The notes: a model not told the origin generated them from the sequence alone. Counted from the stretch's first letter, positions 8,548-18,250 are shown. The stretch is 64,000 nucleotides of DNA from Pedobacter aquatilis (GCF_030409415.1 NZ_JAUFPW010000030.1:62001-126000); one strand, 5' to 3'. Translations and numbers: made by a program.

Positions 8548-9561
8548 TTATATGCTTTCTTTTGGTATTTCTTGAACAATTGTAAGCCTCTTATTTGAAG
8601 CAACGATGGCCCCGAAACTTGCACTTACCGCTCCTAACAGCATTCCGAATAAAGAGAATAATGCAAATTTTGAAAGTGCCGACGCCATCTCATCACCAAC
8701 TTCTCTGGCTTTTGCCTCTGCCTGCACCTTAACTTCCTGAACCTTTTCTCTGGCAGTTTTAATTGTAGTTATCCAGTTACCTACGATTTGTTCAGATTCA
8801 GCCTCGCTTTTTCCAGTTCTATTTTTCACGATATTTACCAAAGCCTCTTTATCTGCTGCTTCAAATGTAGAATCATTCTGAGAAAACAGTTTCGAAAACA
8901 ATGCATCTACTCGCTGCTCTGCTTCCTGTGGATTTTCCAAGATAGCTTTTCCTGTAGATTTGCCTTGACCTGAGGCCCGATCTAATTTTTTATCCAAATT
9001 GGCAGGTTGTAATTCTTTCTTTTCAGTCTGCTTCAATAAAAGTTCAGCTTCTCTTTTCATTTTTCCGAAAGTACTTTCATCTACACCCAATTGGTCTTTA
9101 ATCATATTACCAGCTTCTGGTGCTACCGCTTTTATGCCCTCTCCTGCAAGCGAAAGCCCTTTAGTGATTACAGAGCCAGCGCCACCTATAATTTTTCCTA
9201 CTGATGAGGTGATTAAATACATGTTTAGAAAGGTAAGCAAGCACCATGTTAGTAAGCCATGAAGCACTAAATCAGTTTTTTGGATATGGTTTGAAAACCA
9301 TCCTGCAACCCAACCTCCTGTAAAAACAGAGATTAGCATACTTACAATCCACCAGATTAATGCGCCAATGCCTAATCCGCTAAACGGCTTCGCCTCATCC
9401 ATTGGGTTAATACTTCCAAAACCAATACCCAGGCCTAAAAAGCTTAACAAAATTTGAACTGCAATTGCTATGAATACACCTGCAATTATTGCTCCCCACG
9501 AAAGACGATTGATAAATCCCAATACAGATCTGTCTTCTGTAGTACGAATATTTTTTTCCAT
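8548..9561 (-). CDS. YrzE/PhnA-like polytopic membrane protein
   Basis: From the ATG at 9561 the product has 337 residues. The N-terminal part has three membrane helices (WGAIIAGVFIAIAVQILLSF, IGALIWWIVSMLISVFTGGW, HGLLTWCLLTFLNMYLIT). A long charged, helix-forming segment follows (about residues 140-305, rich in K, E and Q), and a last membrane helix (FALFSLFGMLLGAVSASFGA). The N-terminus resembles proteins labelled YrzE or PhnA-like in Bacteroidota, whose function is unknown. The longer ORF start at 9624 is rejected because it lies inside the terminator hairpin of the upstream gene. The gene sits in a minus-strand cluster with CsbD and OMP genes. Confidence 0.75.
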   Translation of the reverse strand: MEKNIRTTEDRSVLGFINRLSWGAIIAGVFIAIAVQILLSFLGLGIGFGSINPMDEAKPFSGLGIGALIWWIVSMLISVFTGGWVAGWFSNHIQKTDLVLHGLLTWCLLTFLNMYLITSSVGKIIGGAGSVITKGLSLAGEGIKAVAPEAGNMIKDQLGVDESTFGKMKREAELLLKQTEKKELQPANLDKKLDRASGQGKSTGKAILENPQEAEQRVDALFSKLFSQNDSTFEAADKEALVNIVKNRTGKSEAESEQIVGNWITTIKTAREKVQEVKVQAEAKAREVGDEMASALSKFALFSLFGMLLGAVSASFGAIVASNKRLTIVQEIPKESI

Positions 9562-9611
9562 TTTATTATAATTGGTTAGGTAATGATGAATGTAAAATTT
9601 CTCTTTCAAGA

Positions 9612-9635
9612 AAGCTGCTCCCATAGAAGCAGCTT
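9612..9635 (-). terminator. Hairpin after the OMP barrel gene
   Basis: AAGCTGCT / AGCAGCTT forms an 8-bp stem with an 8-nt loop directly downstream of the barrel gene stop. The following T-run is short (TTCTT), so it may attenuate rather than fully stop transcription into the next genes of the cluster. Confidence 0.45.
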
Positions 9636-9649
9636 ATTAAATTTTTATA

Positions 9650-10231
9650 TTAGTTATTGATGTCACTCTTAACTTTGTTGGCAGTTCTTTGGCCTGGTAA
9701 ATAAATTTGAAATCCGAATGATAGATTAAGATTGTTTTGCGTGGTTGAACTACCAAAACCTACCAAACCATTGTATTTCAATAAGGTTTCTAAACCGATA
9801 TTTGGTGTAATGAAGTACGCAAAACCTGGCCCAACGCTTAGGTTTAGACCATTGGTATTACCACCGCCTTTGCTTACATTAACACCACCAATACCAACCG
9901 TTGCTTCTGCGAACAGGCGACCATGGCGAAGTACTTCAACATCTTTTCCGGTGTAATAACGACCTAATGCACCTACCCCATAACTGGTTGTTGTGTTAGA
10001 GTTTTTTGCAGTTTCTAAGCCGAAATTTACATAACCACCCAATGCTACGTTATCTTGTATAAACCAGGCAGCTTTTGGAGTAATGTCTACACTGAAAATT
10101 TTTGGATCATCTAATCCTAGATTAATGTTGGTTAGGTTTCCACCCACCATTACATTTCCTTTTTGTATTTGGGCATTAGCTGCAAGAATTGTTGTTGCAG
10201 ATATAATAACTGTTGCTAAAAACTTTTTCAT
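9650..10231 (-). CDS. Outer-membrane beta-barrel protein (porin-like family)
   Basis: The 193-residue protein begins with a signal peptide (MKKFLATVIISATTILAANA, cleaved before QIQKG). The rest is alternating strand-type sequence with many glycines and aromatic girdles: GNVMVGGNLTNINLGLDD, WFIQDNVALGGYVNFGLE, YGVGALGRYYTG, FGFQIYLPGQ. It fits an eight-strand OMP_b-brl fold. Ligand and role are unknown. It directly follows the OmpA-family gene (17 bp between the two genes), suggesting co-transcription. Confidence 0.85.
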   Translation of the reverse strand: MKKFLATVIISATTILAANAQIQKGNVMVGGNLTNINLGLDDPKIFSVDITPKAAWFIQDNVALGGYVNFGLETAKNSNTTTSYGVGALGRYYTGKDVEVLRHGRLFAEATVGIGGVNVSKGGGNTNGLNLSVGPGFAYFITPNIGLETLLKYNGLVGFGSSTTQNNLNLSFGFQIYLPGQRTANKVKSDINN

Positions 10232-10247
10232 GATTGATGATTATTGA

Positions 10248-11528
10248 TTAGTATAAAGTGAATTCTACACGGCGATTTTCTTGTCTGCCAATTGCAGTTT
10301 TATTTGAAGAAATTGGTTGATCTGGCCCGTAGCCAGTTGTTTCTACTCTTGATGCATTTACACCCTGAGATACAAGATATGTTTTAACTGATTCTGCTCT
10401 TTCTTTCGATAAACGTAAGTTCAGTTCTCTTCCGCCCGTATTATCTGTATGACCAGCTAGTTTAAGACTAAAATTTTTCTCGATTAATAGCGATGCAACC
10501 CTGTTTAATGTTGCGTATGACTTAGCACGAATTGTTGATTTGCCAAGGTCGAATTCCAGATTCGAAATTGCATCTTTTACAATTTTACGGTCGGCCTCGG
10601 TTACTACTGTTGTTTCTTTTAAAATGGTTTGAGTAACTGTTAATGGACAACCTGAACCATCAACAACAGTTGCAGTCGGAGTTCCAGGGCACTTATCAAA
10701 CTTATTTGCTACTCCATCATTATCATCATCGGCAAGATCTTTAGCATATTGTTCACGGTCTCTGGCAGCGTTTTGCTCAGCTGTAGATAAAGCATTTCTC
10801 AACTCGGCACTTTCTTCAGCACTTTGTTTGCGCAAATCTGCTACAGCGCTATAGTTTTGTAGTTGAGAATTCTCTTTATTTCCAAGAGAAAATTCAAGTC
10901 CTGCATGTGCATAAGAAAATCTGCTTTCGTGGTAAACATTTTTAACCGTTGGTGAAGACTTTATAAAGTTGATATCGTAACCAAGATCGATATTGATTCC
11001 CTTAGCTACACCAAACTTAAAACCAACACCTGTTGGAATAAACCATCCTTCTCTTTCAGTGAAAACATCAACGTTAGCTAATTTGGAATCTGATGACATA
11101 TAGCCTGCACCAGCTTTTAAGTAAGGTATAAGCACGGCATTTTCAGTATTTAAGCTAAAGTTTGCAATATTTAAAACCGCTGTTAAAGAGCCCGACCAGT
11201 TAATTTTATTTCTTTGCTCAATTGTACTGGTTGTATTCAATGTTTTGATTTCTCCGCGAAGAAAATCGGCTTGAAGACCCAATGCTGGTAAAATTTGCTT
11301 TTTAATAAAACCTCCATACCCAATGCTTTTAAATTCATCGGCCTTTACACTTCCCCCACCCAAAAAGGTATTCTGACTTAATATACCACCATGTGCACCA
11401 ATACTCCACGTTCTTAAAGATTGCTTGCCAAACCTACCTGCTGCGTTAGGCTCATCTTGTGCAAACAACTGGCTTGAAAGGCTTAAAAAGCCAATAGCCA
11501 TCATCGATTTTGTAAAATTCATATTCAT
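10248..11528 (-). CDS. OmpA family protein with barrel, Ca-binding repeat and peptidoglycan-binding domain
   Basis: The 426-residue protein has a signal peptide (SMMAIGFLSLSSQLFA), an outer-membrane barrel to about residue 215, and an Ala/Glu-rich linker. A thrombospondin type 3-like calcium motif follows (DDDNDGVANKFDKCPGTP), then an OmpA C-terminal domain from about residue 315 (FDLGKSTIRAKSYATLNRVA, LAGHTDNTGGRELNLRLSKE, RVETTGYGPDQPI, RQENRRVEFTLY). The last part binds peptidoglycan and so tethers the outer membrane to the wall. The second Met, at 11522, is an equally good start. As the first gene of the 11.5-7.9 kb cluster it likely defines an envelope-stability role. Confidence 0.93.
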   Translation of the reverse strand: MNMNFTKSMMAIGFLSLSSQLFAQDEPNAAGRFGKQSLRTWSIGAHGGILSQNTFLGGGSVKADEFKSIGYGGFIKKQILPALGLQADFLRGEIKTLNTTSTIEQRNKINWSGSLTAVLNIANFSLNTENAVLIPYLKAGAGYMSSDSKLANVDVFTEREGWFIPTGVGFKFGVAKGINIDLGYDINFIKSSPTVKNVYHESRFSYAHAGLEFSLGNKENSQLQNYSAVADLRKQSAEESAELRNALSTAEQNAARDREQYAKDLADDDNDGVANKFDKCPGTPTATVVDGSGCPLTVTQTILKETTVVTEADRKIVKDAISNLEFDLGKSTIRAKSYATLNRVASLLIEKNFSLKLAGHTDNTGGRELNLRLSKERAESVKTYLVSQGVNASRVETTGYGPDQPISSNKTAIGRQENRRVEFTLY

Positions 11529-11822
11529 TTTATTTTTCTTTGTTAATTATTATTTGCGTCTAAAACTTAAAGGTTTAATACCTTTTAAAATTGCCAAGTG
11601 AACAATCCGTATCATGGCGCACTCAATGGCAATATTTTTTATTAAATTAATGCTGCAAAAGATAGCCTATCAGCATTTTCATTTTTGATAAACCATCGCA
11701 TTGCTAAATAATAATGACCAAAGAAAAGAATAAGGATTATGGTCGGGAAATGGGTTCGACAGAAAGCCCAATCCATCCGACAGAAGGTTGATTTTAATCG
11801 TTAAGAGAAAAGTTGAATTAGC

Positions 11823-12542
11823 TTAGAGCCAGGTTTTGAAATGCGATCTGAATTGCGGTCTGTATTGGCTGGATACTGGAATAATGGCTTTTCCGATTTT
11901 AACCGTATAGTGCTGGATAGCATCAATTTTATCTAACGCGACAATAAAAGATCTATGAATGCGCATGAAACGATTTGCAGGCAAAAGACTTTCCATCGTT
12001 TTCATAGTAGATAAGGCTGTAATCATTTTACCCTCTTTTGTAAAAACCCTAATGTAATCTTTTTGACTCTCGCCATAAAGAATTTCATTAAATGGAACAC
12101 GGATAAGCTCATGTTCTACTTTGAGAAAAACAAATTCTTCTGTACCCTGCTTTTGACTAATTGCTGATGAGTGATTTTTAGCTTTGAAAGCAGCCTTAAA
12201 AAAATCCTCGTAGGTAAAGGGCTTTAAAAGATAATCTATAGCATCAACTTTATAGCCTTCAGTTGCATAATCGCCAGAGCCACTAATGAAAATTATTCTT
12301 GGCATGTCCTTTCCATATTGGTCATAGAGAGATTTGGCGAAACTCATCCCATCAATGCCAGGAAGATTAATATCTAGTATGATAAGATCAATACTTAGTT
12401 TTCCGATTAAATCAATGGTTTCGACAGGATTGCTGTGGACAGATAAAAGCTCGAGAAAAGATGTTTCCCGAACGAAATCAGCTACATAATTACTAACCTC
12501 CGGGTCATCATCAATGATTATACAATTTAATTTAGTCCTCAT
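11823..12542 (-). CDS. LytTR-family response regulator
   Basis: The 239-residue regulator has a receiver domain (CIIIDDDPEVSNYV, phosphoacceptor Asp in LIILDINLPGIDGMSFA, IIFISGSGDYA, YLLKPFTYEDFF) and a LytTR domain from about residue 140 (VFLKVEHELIRVPFNEILYG, MRIHRSFIVALDKIDAI). It lies downstream of the HisKA-type kinase gene on the same strand, with about 270 bp between. It is also upstream of the OmpA cluster on that strand. Both neighbours are plausible partners or targets, but nothing in the sequence proves either link. Confidence 0.93.
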   Translation of the reverse strand: MRTKLNCIIIDDDPEVSNYVADFVRETSFLELLSVHSNPVETIDLIGKLSIDLIILDINLPGIDGMSFAKSLYDQYGKDMPRIIFISGSGDYATEGYKVDAIDYLLKPFTYEDFFKAAFKAKNHSSAISQKQGTEEFVFLKVEHELIRVPFNEILYGESQKDYIRVFTKEGKMITALSTMKTMESLLPANRFMRIHRSFIVALDKIDAIQHYTVKIGKAIIPVSSQYRPQFRSHFKTWL

Positions 12543-12812
12543 AATATTGCTGGACTAGATGAAGTTGTTGGATTTGGTTTGTAACTGAGCATTAAGGGAT
12601 TTATTATGCCTCAAAGGTAACTTTATCTTTGGAAATTAAAAATCTGAATACCTATTTTACTAATTGCGTGGCGATGTATATACGATTATTTACCATGCTG
12701 ATTATTGGCAAGACCATGCTATTTCCCAATGTATTGAAAATAAAAGCTAAAATCGTTTTACAAAAAAATCTCTTCAATTATTCAATTTTTTATTTGCAAA
12801 ATTCTCGAAAAT

Positions 12813-14453
12813 CTATTTATAGGGAATGAAGAAACTTACTGTGCAACCCTCGCCTTCATCACTTTCAAGGGCTATACTACCACCTTGCTGATTAATAAGT
12901 TGACGGCATAGATAGAGTCCTAATCCAGTGCCTGGTTTTTTACCACCCGCCTGATAAAATTGCGTAAATAATTTCCCTTGCTTGCTCTTAGAAATACCTA
13001 ATCCGGTATCTTTAACGACTACACTTAACAGAGGAAGATTATTTTCTTGTTGAATTTTAGCATATAAATCAATTGAGCCTTTATCTGTATATTTTATTGC
13101 ATTACTTAATAAATTAATAAGTATTTGCTTAAGTCGCAAACTATCACCCTGAACTTGTATTATATCATTTCCTTCAAATTTGAAATTTAATTCAAGATTT
13201 TTTCGCTCTGCCATAAATCGCATGGCTTCTACAGAATCACTAATTGCTTCATATGGAGAAAATATAGATAAGTTAGCTTCATCTGGGTTTTGCTCAAACT
13301 TACTTACATCGAGTACGTTATTTACTGTTTCCAATAATAAAGATGAAGCTAAATTAATGGAAGTAACCTTATTTTCTTGGTCTTCTTTTAATTGGGTCCT
13401 TTTAAGCATAAAAACTGCACCATTAATTGCCATAAGTTTGTTTCGTATTTCGTGGCTCATAATAGCTAATATTTCAGATCGCTGACCAGCCAATCGAACC
13501 GCCCTTAAGTTTTCTCTGATATATCTTCTTTCTGCTAATGCAGCCTTGCGAATGTAGATAAGCAATAAAATGATAAATAGTAATACAAAAGCTGTTGCAA
13601 CTGCGGTATAAATATTTAAGTCTCGTGAAGTTGATTTATATTCGTCAAGAATTTTTTCCCGACTTTGTTCGAAAGCCATACGATCTATAGCCTGTAAGTC
13701 TAACAGTACTTGTCTCAACTGGGTTAATAGGCTTAAGTTAGCCAAGATTAATTCCTGATTCGAATGCATCAGCCGACCGTATTGCTGCCCAAGTTGCTTA
13801 ACCGATGCAGGATCTTCAGCATTAACTCTATTTTGCTCCTGTTGAGTACGTATGGTTACAACTTTAACTTTGGATTTGTTCTGTACGGCATCTTTAAGTC
13901 GTTCTATAAGGCCACTCTTAGCAGATTCTTTTCGCACAGATACAGCTGTATCTGCAGCAATAGTTGCTGAAGGATTGGAGGCATAATCTCTTATTGTATT
14001 AACGTTTGTTCTATTAAGCAAAAATGTAAACCTTTTTTGCAGATCAAACAACTGCTGAGAAACTTTAAGTTTTTGCTGCAGCGCATAAGCAATTTGTGCC
14101 TTGCTTTGCGAATTATCATTATTATCATTTGGTTTGTAATGATTTATAATGACGCCCATTTTAGAGAAAATTGAGTCAAGCTGTTGCTTATAAGCTATTA
14201 ACTCACTCTCATTTCCATTAGAACTGGCTTGCCTAAAACTGTTTTCTGATAAATTTAAATCAAATAATAATTTGCTGATTTTAGGTTGATAACCAGGGTT
14301 ACTGAGTTGGCCACTAAGTCTGTTTAATTTTAGATTTATAGTATGACGTAAAATATATGATCCACCGGCAATAATAAATGTAAAAACCAGAAAGATCATC
14401 AGCAATTTCCTGATTATTTGGGTGAAACTATTAGATTTTCGGTTGTCAACCAT
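12813..14453 (-). CDS. HisKA-type sensor histidine kinase with atypical H-box
   Basis: The 546-residue protein has a membrane helix at about 15-32 (LLMIFLVFTFIIAGGSYIL), a long helical extracytoplasmic domain (33-275), a second membrane helix (YTAVATAFVLLFIILLLIYI), and a HisKA/HATPase_c core. The N-box is INLLSNAIKYTDKG, the G1 box is VVKDTGLGISKSKQGKLF and the G2 box GTGLGLYLC. The H-box reads MSHEIRNKLMAING where SHELRTPL is usual: Asn replaces Thr at H+4 and Lys replaces the conserved Pro. The extracytoplasmic domain resembles helical four-bundle sensors. The next gene downstream on the strand is a LytTR regulator, an unusual partner for a HisKA kinase. Confidence 0.92.
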   Translation of the reverse strand: MVDNRKSNSFTQIIRKLLMIFLVFTFIIAGGSYILRHTINLKLNRLSGQLSNPGYQPKISKLLFDLNLSENSFRQASSNGNESELIAYKQQLDSIFSKMGVIINHYKPNDNNDNSQSKAQIAYALQQKLKVSQQLFDLQKRFTFLLNRTNVNTIRDYASNPSATIAADTAVSVRKESAKSGLIERLKDAVQNKSKVKVVTIRTQQEQNRVNAEDPASVKQLGQQYGRLMHSNQELILANLSLLTQLRQVLLDLQAIDRMAFEQSREKILDEYKSTSRDLNIYTAVATAFVLLFIILLLIYIRKAALAERRYIRENLRAVRLAGQRSEILAIMSHEIRNKLMAINGAVFMLKRTQLKEDQENKVTSINLASSLLLETVNNVLDVSKFEQNPDEANLSIFSPYEAISDSVEAMRFMAERKNLELNFKFEGNDIIQVQGDSLRLKQILINLLSNAIKYTDKGSIDLYAKIQQENNLPLLSVVVKDTGLGISKSKQGKLFTQFYQAGGKKPGTGLGLYLCRQLINQQGGSIALESDEGEGCTVSFFIPYK

Positions 14454-14892
14454 ATTTTGTTGTGTTCATTTAATTAGCACTACTAACAACTATCTATAAA
14501 AAATAGTTTCAAAATTTAGTGCTGTTAAATTAAAGTATAAGTTTATTCTAAGTAGATTATACTCGATTCTCCTATGTTCCCCCGGCGAAAACCCAATGCT
14601 CATTATGAAATAGCATTATGTAGTAACAAAATATCTTTTAATTCTGTCAAGGATATTGGCAGTATTCTTTTGCAACAAAAGATAAAGCGGGTAGCCTGCC
14701 TTGAAAGAGACAGCATCAATATTTATACAATGAAAACGCTAAATTAGTGAAGCTGTATTTCTTAATATTCAAAATATCCTTAACGGAAGAAAAGTGATGA
14801 GTCAACAAATATCAATAACTGTAGCACTAATCCTAAGAGGACTTATAAAATATCCAAAATGGGATCTAACAAAGAATTAGGAACAAAAAAAA
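14454..14892. other. Intergenic stretch between kinase start and tRNA-His terminator
   Basis: No gene was recognised here. The minus-strand promoter of the kinase should lie in the first 150 bases. The rest is AT-rich without ORFs, long repeats or RNA-like structure visible by eye. Confidence 0.4.
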
Positions 14893-14925
14893 TGGTCCAA
14901 AGTCTTCGAAAAAGACTTTGGACCA
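14893..14925 (-). terminator. Strong terminator of tRNA-His
   Basis: TGGTCCAAAGTCTT / AAGACTTTGGACCA is a perfect 14-bp stem around a 5-nt loop. On the minus strand it is followed by a run of nine T. It lies just 3' of the tRNA, so it ends that transcript. Confidence 0.9.
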
Positions 14926-14931
14926 ACAGGG

Positions 14932-15006
14932 GGTGGCTGATGGGGCTCGAACCCACGACCCTCGGTACCACAAACCAATACTCTAACCAACTGAGCTACA
15001 GCCACC
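14932..15006 (-). tRNA. tRNA-His (GTG anticodon)
   Basis: On the minus strand the sequence folds as a cloverleaf. The acceptor GTGGCTG pairs with CAGCCAC. The D-arm contains AGCTCAGTTGGTTAGAG. The anticodon stem TTGGT/ACCGA holds the loop TTGTGGT, giving anticodon GTG. The T-arm contains GGGTTCGAGCCCC. An extra 5' G (G-1, at 15006) can pair with the discriminator C, the identity mark of tRNA-His. CCA is not encoded. Confidence 0.95.
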
Positions 15007-15164
15007 GTATTTTTTAGTGTCACAAAAGTACGACTTTAAATAATTTTTGCAAATATTTTTTTCGAAAGAATTAAAACGATCAATTAAATAACTAATAATC
15101 AATTAATTTAATTTTAAAACATAATTCCAAAACACTTTAAACTCATAAATTAGCACTAAAAACC

Positions 15165-15172
15165 TACCTTTA
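15165..15172 (+). promoter_or_regulatory. Possible -7 box of rnhA
   Basis: TACCTTTA differs by one base from the Bacteroidota -7 consensus TAnnTTTG and ends 8 bases before the rnhA start. A transcript from here would have almost no leader. Confidence 0.35.
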
Positions 15173-15180
15173 TACTGTTT

Positions 15181-15654
15181 ATGATTGAAATTTACACAGA
15201 CGGAGCAGCAAGCGGAAATCCCGGCCCTGGAGGTTACGGAACCATTTTAAGGGCTGGACAGCATTACAAGGAACTAAGCGGTGGTTTCAGAATGACAACC
15301 AACAATCGCATGGAATTGCTTGCCGTAATAAAGGGTTTGGAAGCGCTCAAAAGTTTAAATCAACAGGTAACAGTATATTCTGATTCTAAATATGTTGTAG
15401 ACGCAGTCGAAAAAAAATGGGTATTTGGTTGGGTAGCAAAGAACTTTAAGGATAAGAAAAATAAAGACCTGTGGTTGCGTTTTCTAGAACTCTACAAATT
15501 ACATAAAGTAAAATTTATTTGGATAAAGGGCCACAACGACCATCCTGAAAATGAACGTTGCGACCGTTTGGCTGTGGCGGCTTCGCATGATAAGCAAAAC
15601 CTGGCTATAGACACCTTTTTTGAAGTAGAGCGAAATAAGGCTACCCTGCTATAA
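15181..15654 (+). CDS. rnhA: Ribonuclease HI
   Basis: The 157-residue enzyme cleaves the RNA strand of RNA-DNA hybrids. All catalytic motifs are visible: [17 protein letters not shown] (first Asp at residue 6), [16 protein letters not shown] (catalytic Glu), [20 protein letters not shown] (second Asp) and [18 protein letters not shown] (His and last Asp). Length is normal for RNase HI. It is divergent from the tRNA-His gene, and its stop is separated from the convergent fbp stop by a single base. Confidence 0.97.
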   Translation: MIEIYTDGAASGNPGPGGYGTILRAGQHYKELSGGFRMTTNNRMELLAVIKGLEALKSLNQQVTVYSDSKYVVDAVEKKWVFGWVAKNFKDKKNKDLWLRFLELYKLHKVKFIWIKGHNDHPENERCDRLAVAASHDKQNLAIDTFFEVERNKATLL

Positions 15655-15655
15655 T

Positions 15656-16735
15656 TTAATCAATACCTCCAACTATTCCTAAGTTTTCAAGCTTTACATC
15701 CACAGTATATTTTTCTGTAGAAGACGGATTTGTATATACTAACATCATTTCTTCAGCCTTCTCAACCATATTTTTCGAACCAATAAAAATGGGCACACGT
15801 TGATGTAATTCAGTTGGAATAATATCCAAAATACGATCAAAACCAGTAGTAGCCTTTCCTCCTGCCTGTTCAATAATAAAAGCCATAGGATTACACTCAT
15901 AAAGTAATCTTAGCTTTCCATTTGGAGAACGTGATGTAGTTGGATAAATATAAATCCCGCCTTTAATTAAGTTTCTATGAATATCGCCTACCATCGAACC
16001 AATATACCTTGAAGTATAAGGTCTTTTGGTGGCTTCATCTTCTACCTGACAATATTTAATGTATTTTTTCACACCATCAGGAAAATGCACATAATTTCCT
16101 TCATTAACAGAATACATATAACCGCACTCTGGAATACGCATATTTGGGTGCGACAAGCAAAATTCACCAATAGAAGGATCTAGAGTAAAGCCATTAACAC
16201 CTTTGCCAGTTGTATAAACTAACATGGTTGATGAACCATAAATAATATATCCTGCCGCAACCTGCTCAGTTCCTTTTTGAAGGACATCTTCTAAACCAGC
16301 TCGTCCATCTATAGTTTTTCGGCGATAAATCGAAAAGATAGTCCCAACTGCTACATTAACATCTGTATTAGAAGAGCCATCTAATGGGTCGATACAAACA
16401 ATATATTTGGCATTTTGAGAAACAGGAGATTCAATATGTATGATTTCATCCTCTTCTTCAGTGGCCACGATGCAGCATTCGCCGCCACTGGTTAGGGCCG
16501 CAATAAACTGTTCATTTGCATAAACATCCAGTTTTTTTTGTTCTTCTCCTTGAATATTTGTGGTTCCAACATCGCCCAGAATATCTACCAAACCAGCCTT
16601 ATTAACCTCTCGGTTTACAATTTTGGCAGCGATGCCAATATCCCTTAATAATCGGGATAATTCTCCCTTGGCATATGGGAAATCCGACTGTTTTTCAATG
16701 ATAAATTGCCCTAGTGTTTTAACGCCACAAACCAT
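15656..16735 (-). CDS. fbp: Class 1 fructose-1,6-bisphosphatase
   Basis: This 359-residue gluconeogenic enzyme hydrolyses fructose 1,6-bisphosphate to fructose 6-phosphate. The metal-binding signature [20 protein letters not shown] is intact, as are ATEEEDE ahead of it, [20 protein letters not shown] and [20 protein letters not shown] for substrate binding, and QRVPIFIGS near the end. Length is normal for the class 1 family. It lies downstream of the phosphoesterase gene on the same strand, about 20 bp away, so the two may share a transcript. Confidence 0.97.
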   Translation of the reverse strand: MVCGVKTLGQFIIEKQSDFPYAKGELSRLLRDIGIAAKIVNREVNKAGLVDILGDVGTTNIQGEEQKKLDVYANEQFIAALTSGGECCIVATEEEDEIIHIESPVSQNAKYIVCIDPLDGSSNTDVNVAVGTIFSIYRRKTIDGRAGLEDVLQKGTEQVAAGYIIYGSSTMLVYTTGKGVNGFTLDPSIGEFCLSHPNMRIPECGYMYSVNEGNYVHFPDGVKKYIKYCQVEDEATKRPYTSRYIGSMVGDIHRNLIKGGIYIYPTTSRSPNGKLRLLYECNPMAFIIEQAGGKATTGFDRILDIIPTELHQRVPIFIGSKNMVEKAEEMMLVYTNPSSTEKYTVDVKLENLGIVGGID

Positions 16736-16754
16736 ACTTAGTGTACTTTTTACA

Positions 16755-17246
16755 TTATCTACCCGATAACTCTATAACCTCTAAGGTATGAATATTTTCA
16801 TCAGTAACGCAAAAACGAATCAAAGTTCTCACTTTATGCCAGCCATGTTTACCTGCTGCACCGGGGTTTATATGCAAGCATTTTAACTTTTCATCGAACA
16901 TAACTTTTAAAATATGAGAGTGTCCGGCAATAAATAAATTTGGAGGGTTAGTGTATATTTCTTTTTTTATGTATGACGAATATCGACCAGGATAACCACC
17001 AATATGCGTCATTAAGACGTTTATTCCCTCGCAACTAAATCGATTTTGCTCAGGATACTGAGATCTAATCTCTGAATCATCAATATTTCCAAACACCCCC
17101 CTTAGTGGCTTAAAAGCTTCAAGCGGTTCCACAACATTCGGCCCAAAATCGCCTGCATGCCAAATTTCATCTACCGCATCGAAGTGCTTAAAAACTGCAT
17201 CATCTAAATACCCATGTGTGTCAGAAATTAATCCTATTTTTTTCAT
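16755..17246 (-). CDS. YfcE/MJ0936-type metallophosphoesterase
   Basis: The 163-residue protein carries the calcineurin-like metal-ligand series DTHG (residue 9), [19 protein letters not shown] and AGHSH, followed by INPGA. This is the small YfcE-type phosphodiesterase fold, which uses two metal ions. The natural substrate of these proteins is generally unknown. It sits between trmN6 and fbp on the minus strand with short gaps, suggesting a housekeeping operon. Confidence 0.93.
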   Translation of the reverse strand: MKKIGLISDTHGYLDDAVFKHFDAVDEIWHAGDFGPNVVEPLEAFKPLRGVFGNIDDSEIRSQYPEQNRFSCEGINVLMTHIGGYPGRYSSYIKKEIYTNPPNLFIAGHSHILKVMFDEKLKCLHINPGAAGKHGWHKVRTLIRFCVTDENIHTLEVIELSGR

Positions 17247-17285
17247 TATTTATTTTTCATTCCTTATACATTTATACTAAATCGT

Positions 17286-18002
17286 TTAAAAAGCCAGAAA
17301 AAAAGGCTTTAATAATTTTTTGTACTCATCGGTATGTTCTTTTAAACTCTTGTAGATATAAAAATCAGATTCTTCCAAAATATTTATTTCAAATGAAAGA
17401 CAAATGATTACCCTAAACGTTTCTTTATTTTTATCAGAATGAAGATTTATTATTTCACAAATGTTTAAACTGTATTTTTTAGCAGTCTCGATAACCATAT
17501 TTGCCTGCTTAACTGGAAGAATAAAGTAGATTTTACCAAACGGCTTTAAATTAAGTGCAGATTTAGCAACAAGCATTTCGAAAAATTCAATACTTGCGTG
17601 TCGGGCTAAGCCTTTCCGCTGTTCTTCATTTTTTAAATCATTGATGAAATACGGAGGATTAGAAACAATCAAATCATATTTATCCTTCGTTTCAAAATTT
17701 TCAATTGATGTATGGGCACAAGTTAATCTGTTGTTAAACTTGGAGTTTTTAAAATTCTTGCTCGCTGTAAGTGATGCCTGCTCATCAATTTCTATTGCAT
17801 AAATCTGAGCTTCTGGAAAACGCTGCGCAAGCATCAGGGCAATCACTCCAGTACCAGTGCCTATATCTAATATCGAATTTGGACTTTCATGCTGAACCAT
17901 TGCCCCAAGTAATACACCATCCGTATTAATTTTCATGGCACAATCCGTTTGATCAACCTCAAAAGATTTAAACTTAAAAACCTGCGATTTATCTCTACTC
18001 AA
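17286..18002 (-). CDS. trmN6: tRNA1(Val) (adenine(37)-N6)-methyltransferase
   Basis: This 238-residue SAM-dependent methyltransferase has motif I ILDIGTGTGVIALMLAQRFP and the catalytic VSNPPYFIN motif of N6-adenine methylases. The N-terminal FKFKSFEVDQTDCAMKINTD and GVLLGAM match the TrmN6/YfiC family, which methylates A37 of tRNA-Val. The assignment to this family rather than a general small-molecule methylase rests on the spacing of these motifs. The gene is first in a possible run trmN6, phosphoesterase, fbp. Confidence 0.9.
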   Translation of the reverse strand: MSRDKSQVFKFKSFEVDQTDCAMKINTDGVLLGAMVQHESPNSILDIGTGTGVIALMLAQRFPEAQIYAIEIDEQASLTASKNFKNSKFNNRLTCAHTSIENFETKDKYDLIVSNPPYFINDLKNEEQRKGLARHASIEFFEMLVAKSALNLKPFGKIYFILPVKQANMVIETAKKYSLNICEIINLHSDKNKETFRVIICLSFEINILEESDFYIYKSLKEHTDEYKKLLKPFFLAF

Positions 18003-18250
18003 AATACTTATCTAAAAAAATATAAATTTTATCCACATAAAAAAATATAATAAGAACCTATAAATCAATAATTTAAACAAAAATAAATATGATCATCAGA
18101 TCATTTGATTATCCTGTTAATAAATACATCAAACGTTTGTTTTACTTGATGAACTGCAAATTATAAGTTTGCACTAGCAATTTGAATGAACCGAGTTTCG
18201 ACCGGGCTTTGAATTGTTAAAACAAAAGAATACTCGATCGGTATCTAAGT

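Noticed and set aside
9562-9624. N-terminal extension of the YrzE/PhnA-like membrane protein
   Set aside because: The extension begins in the loop of a terminator hairpin of the upstream gene and resembles no known sequence.
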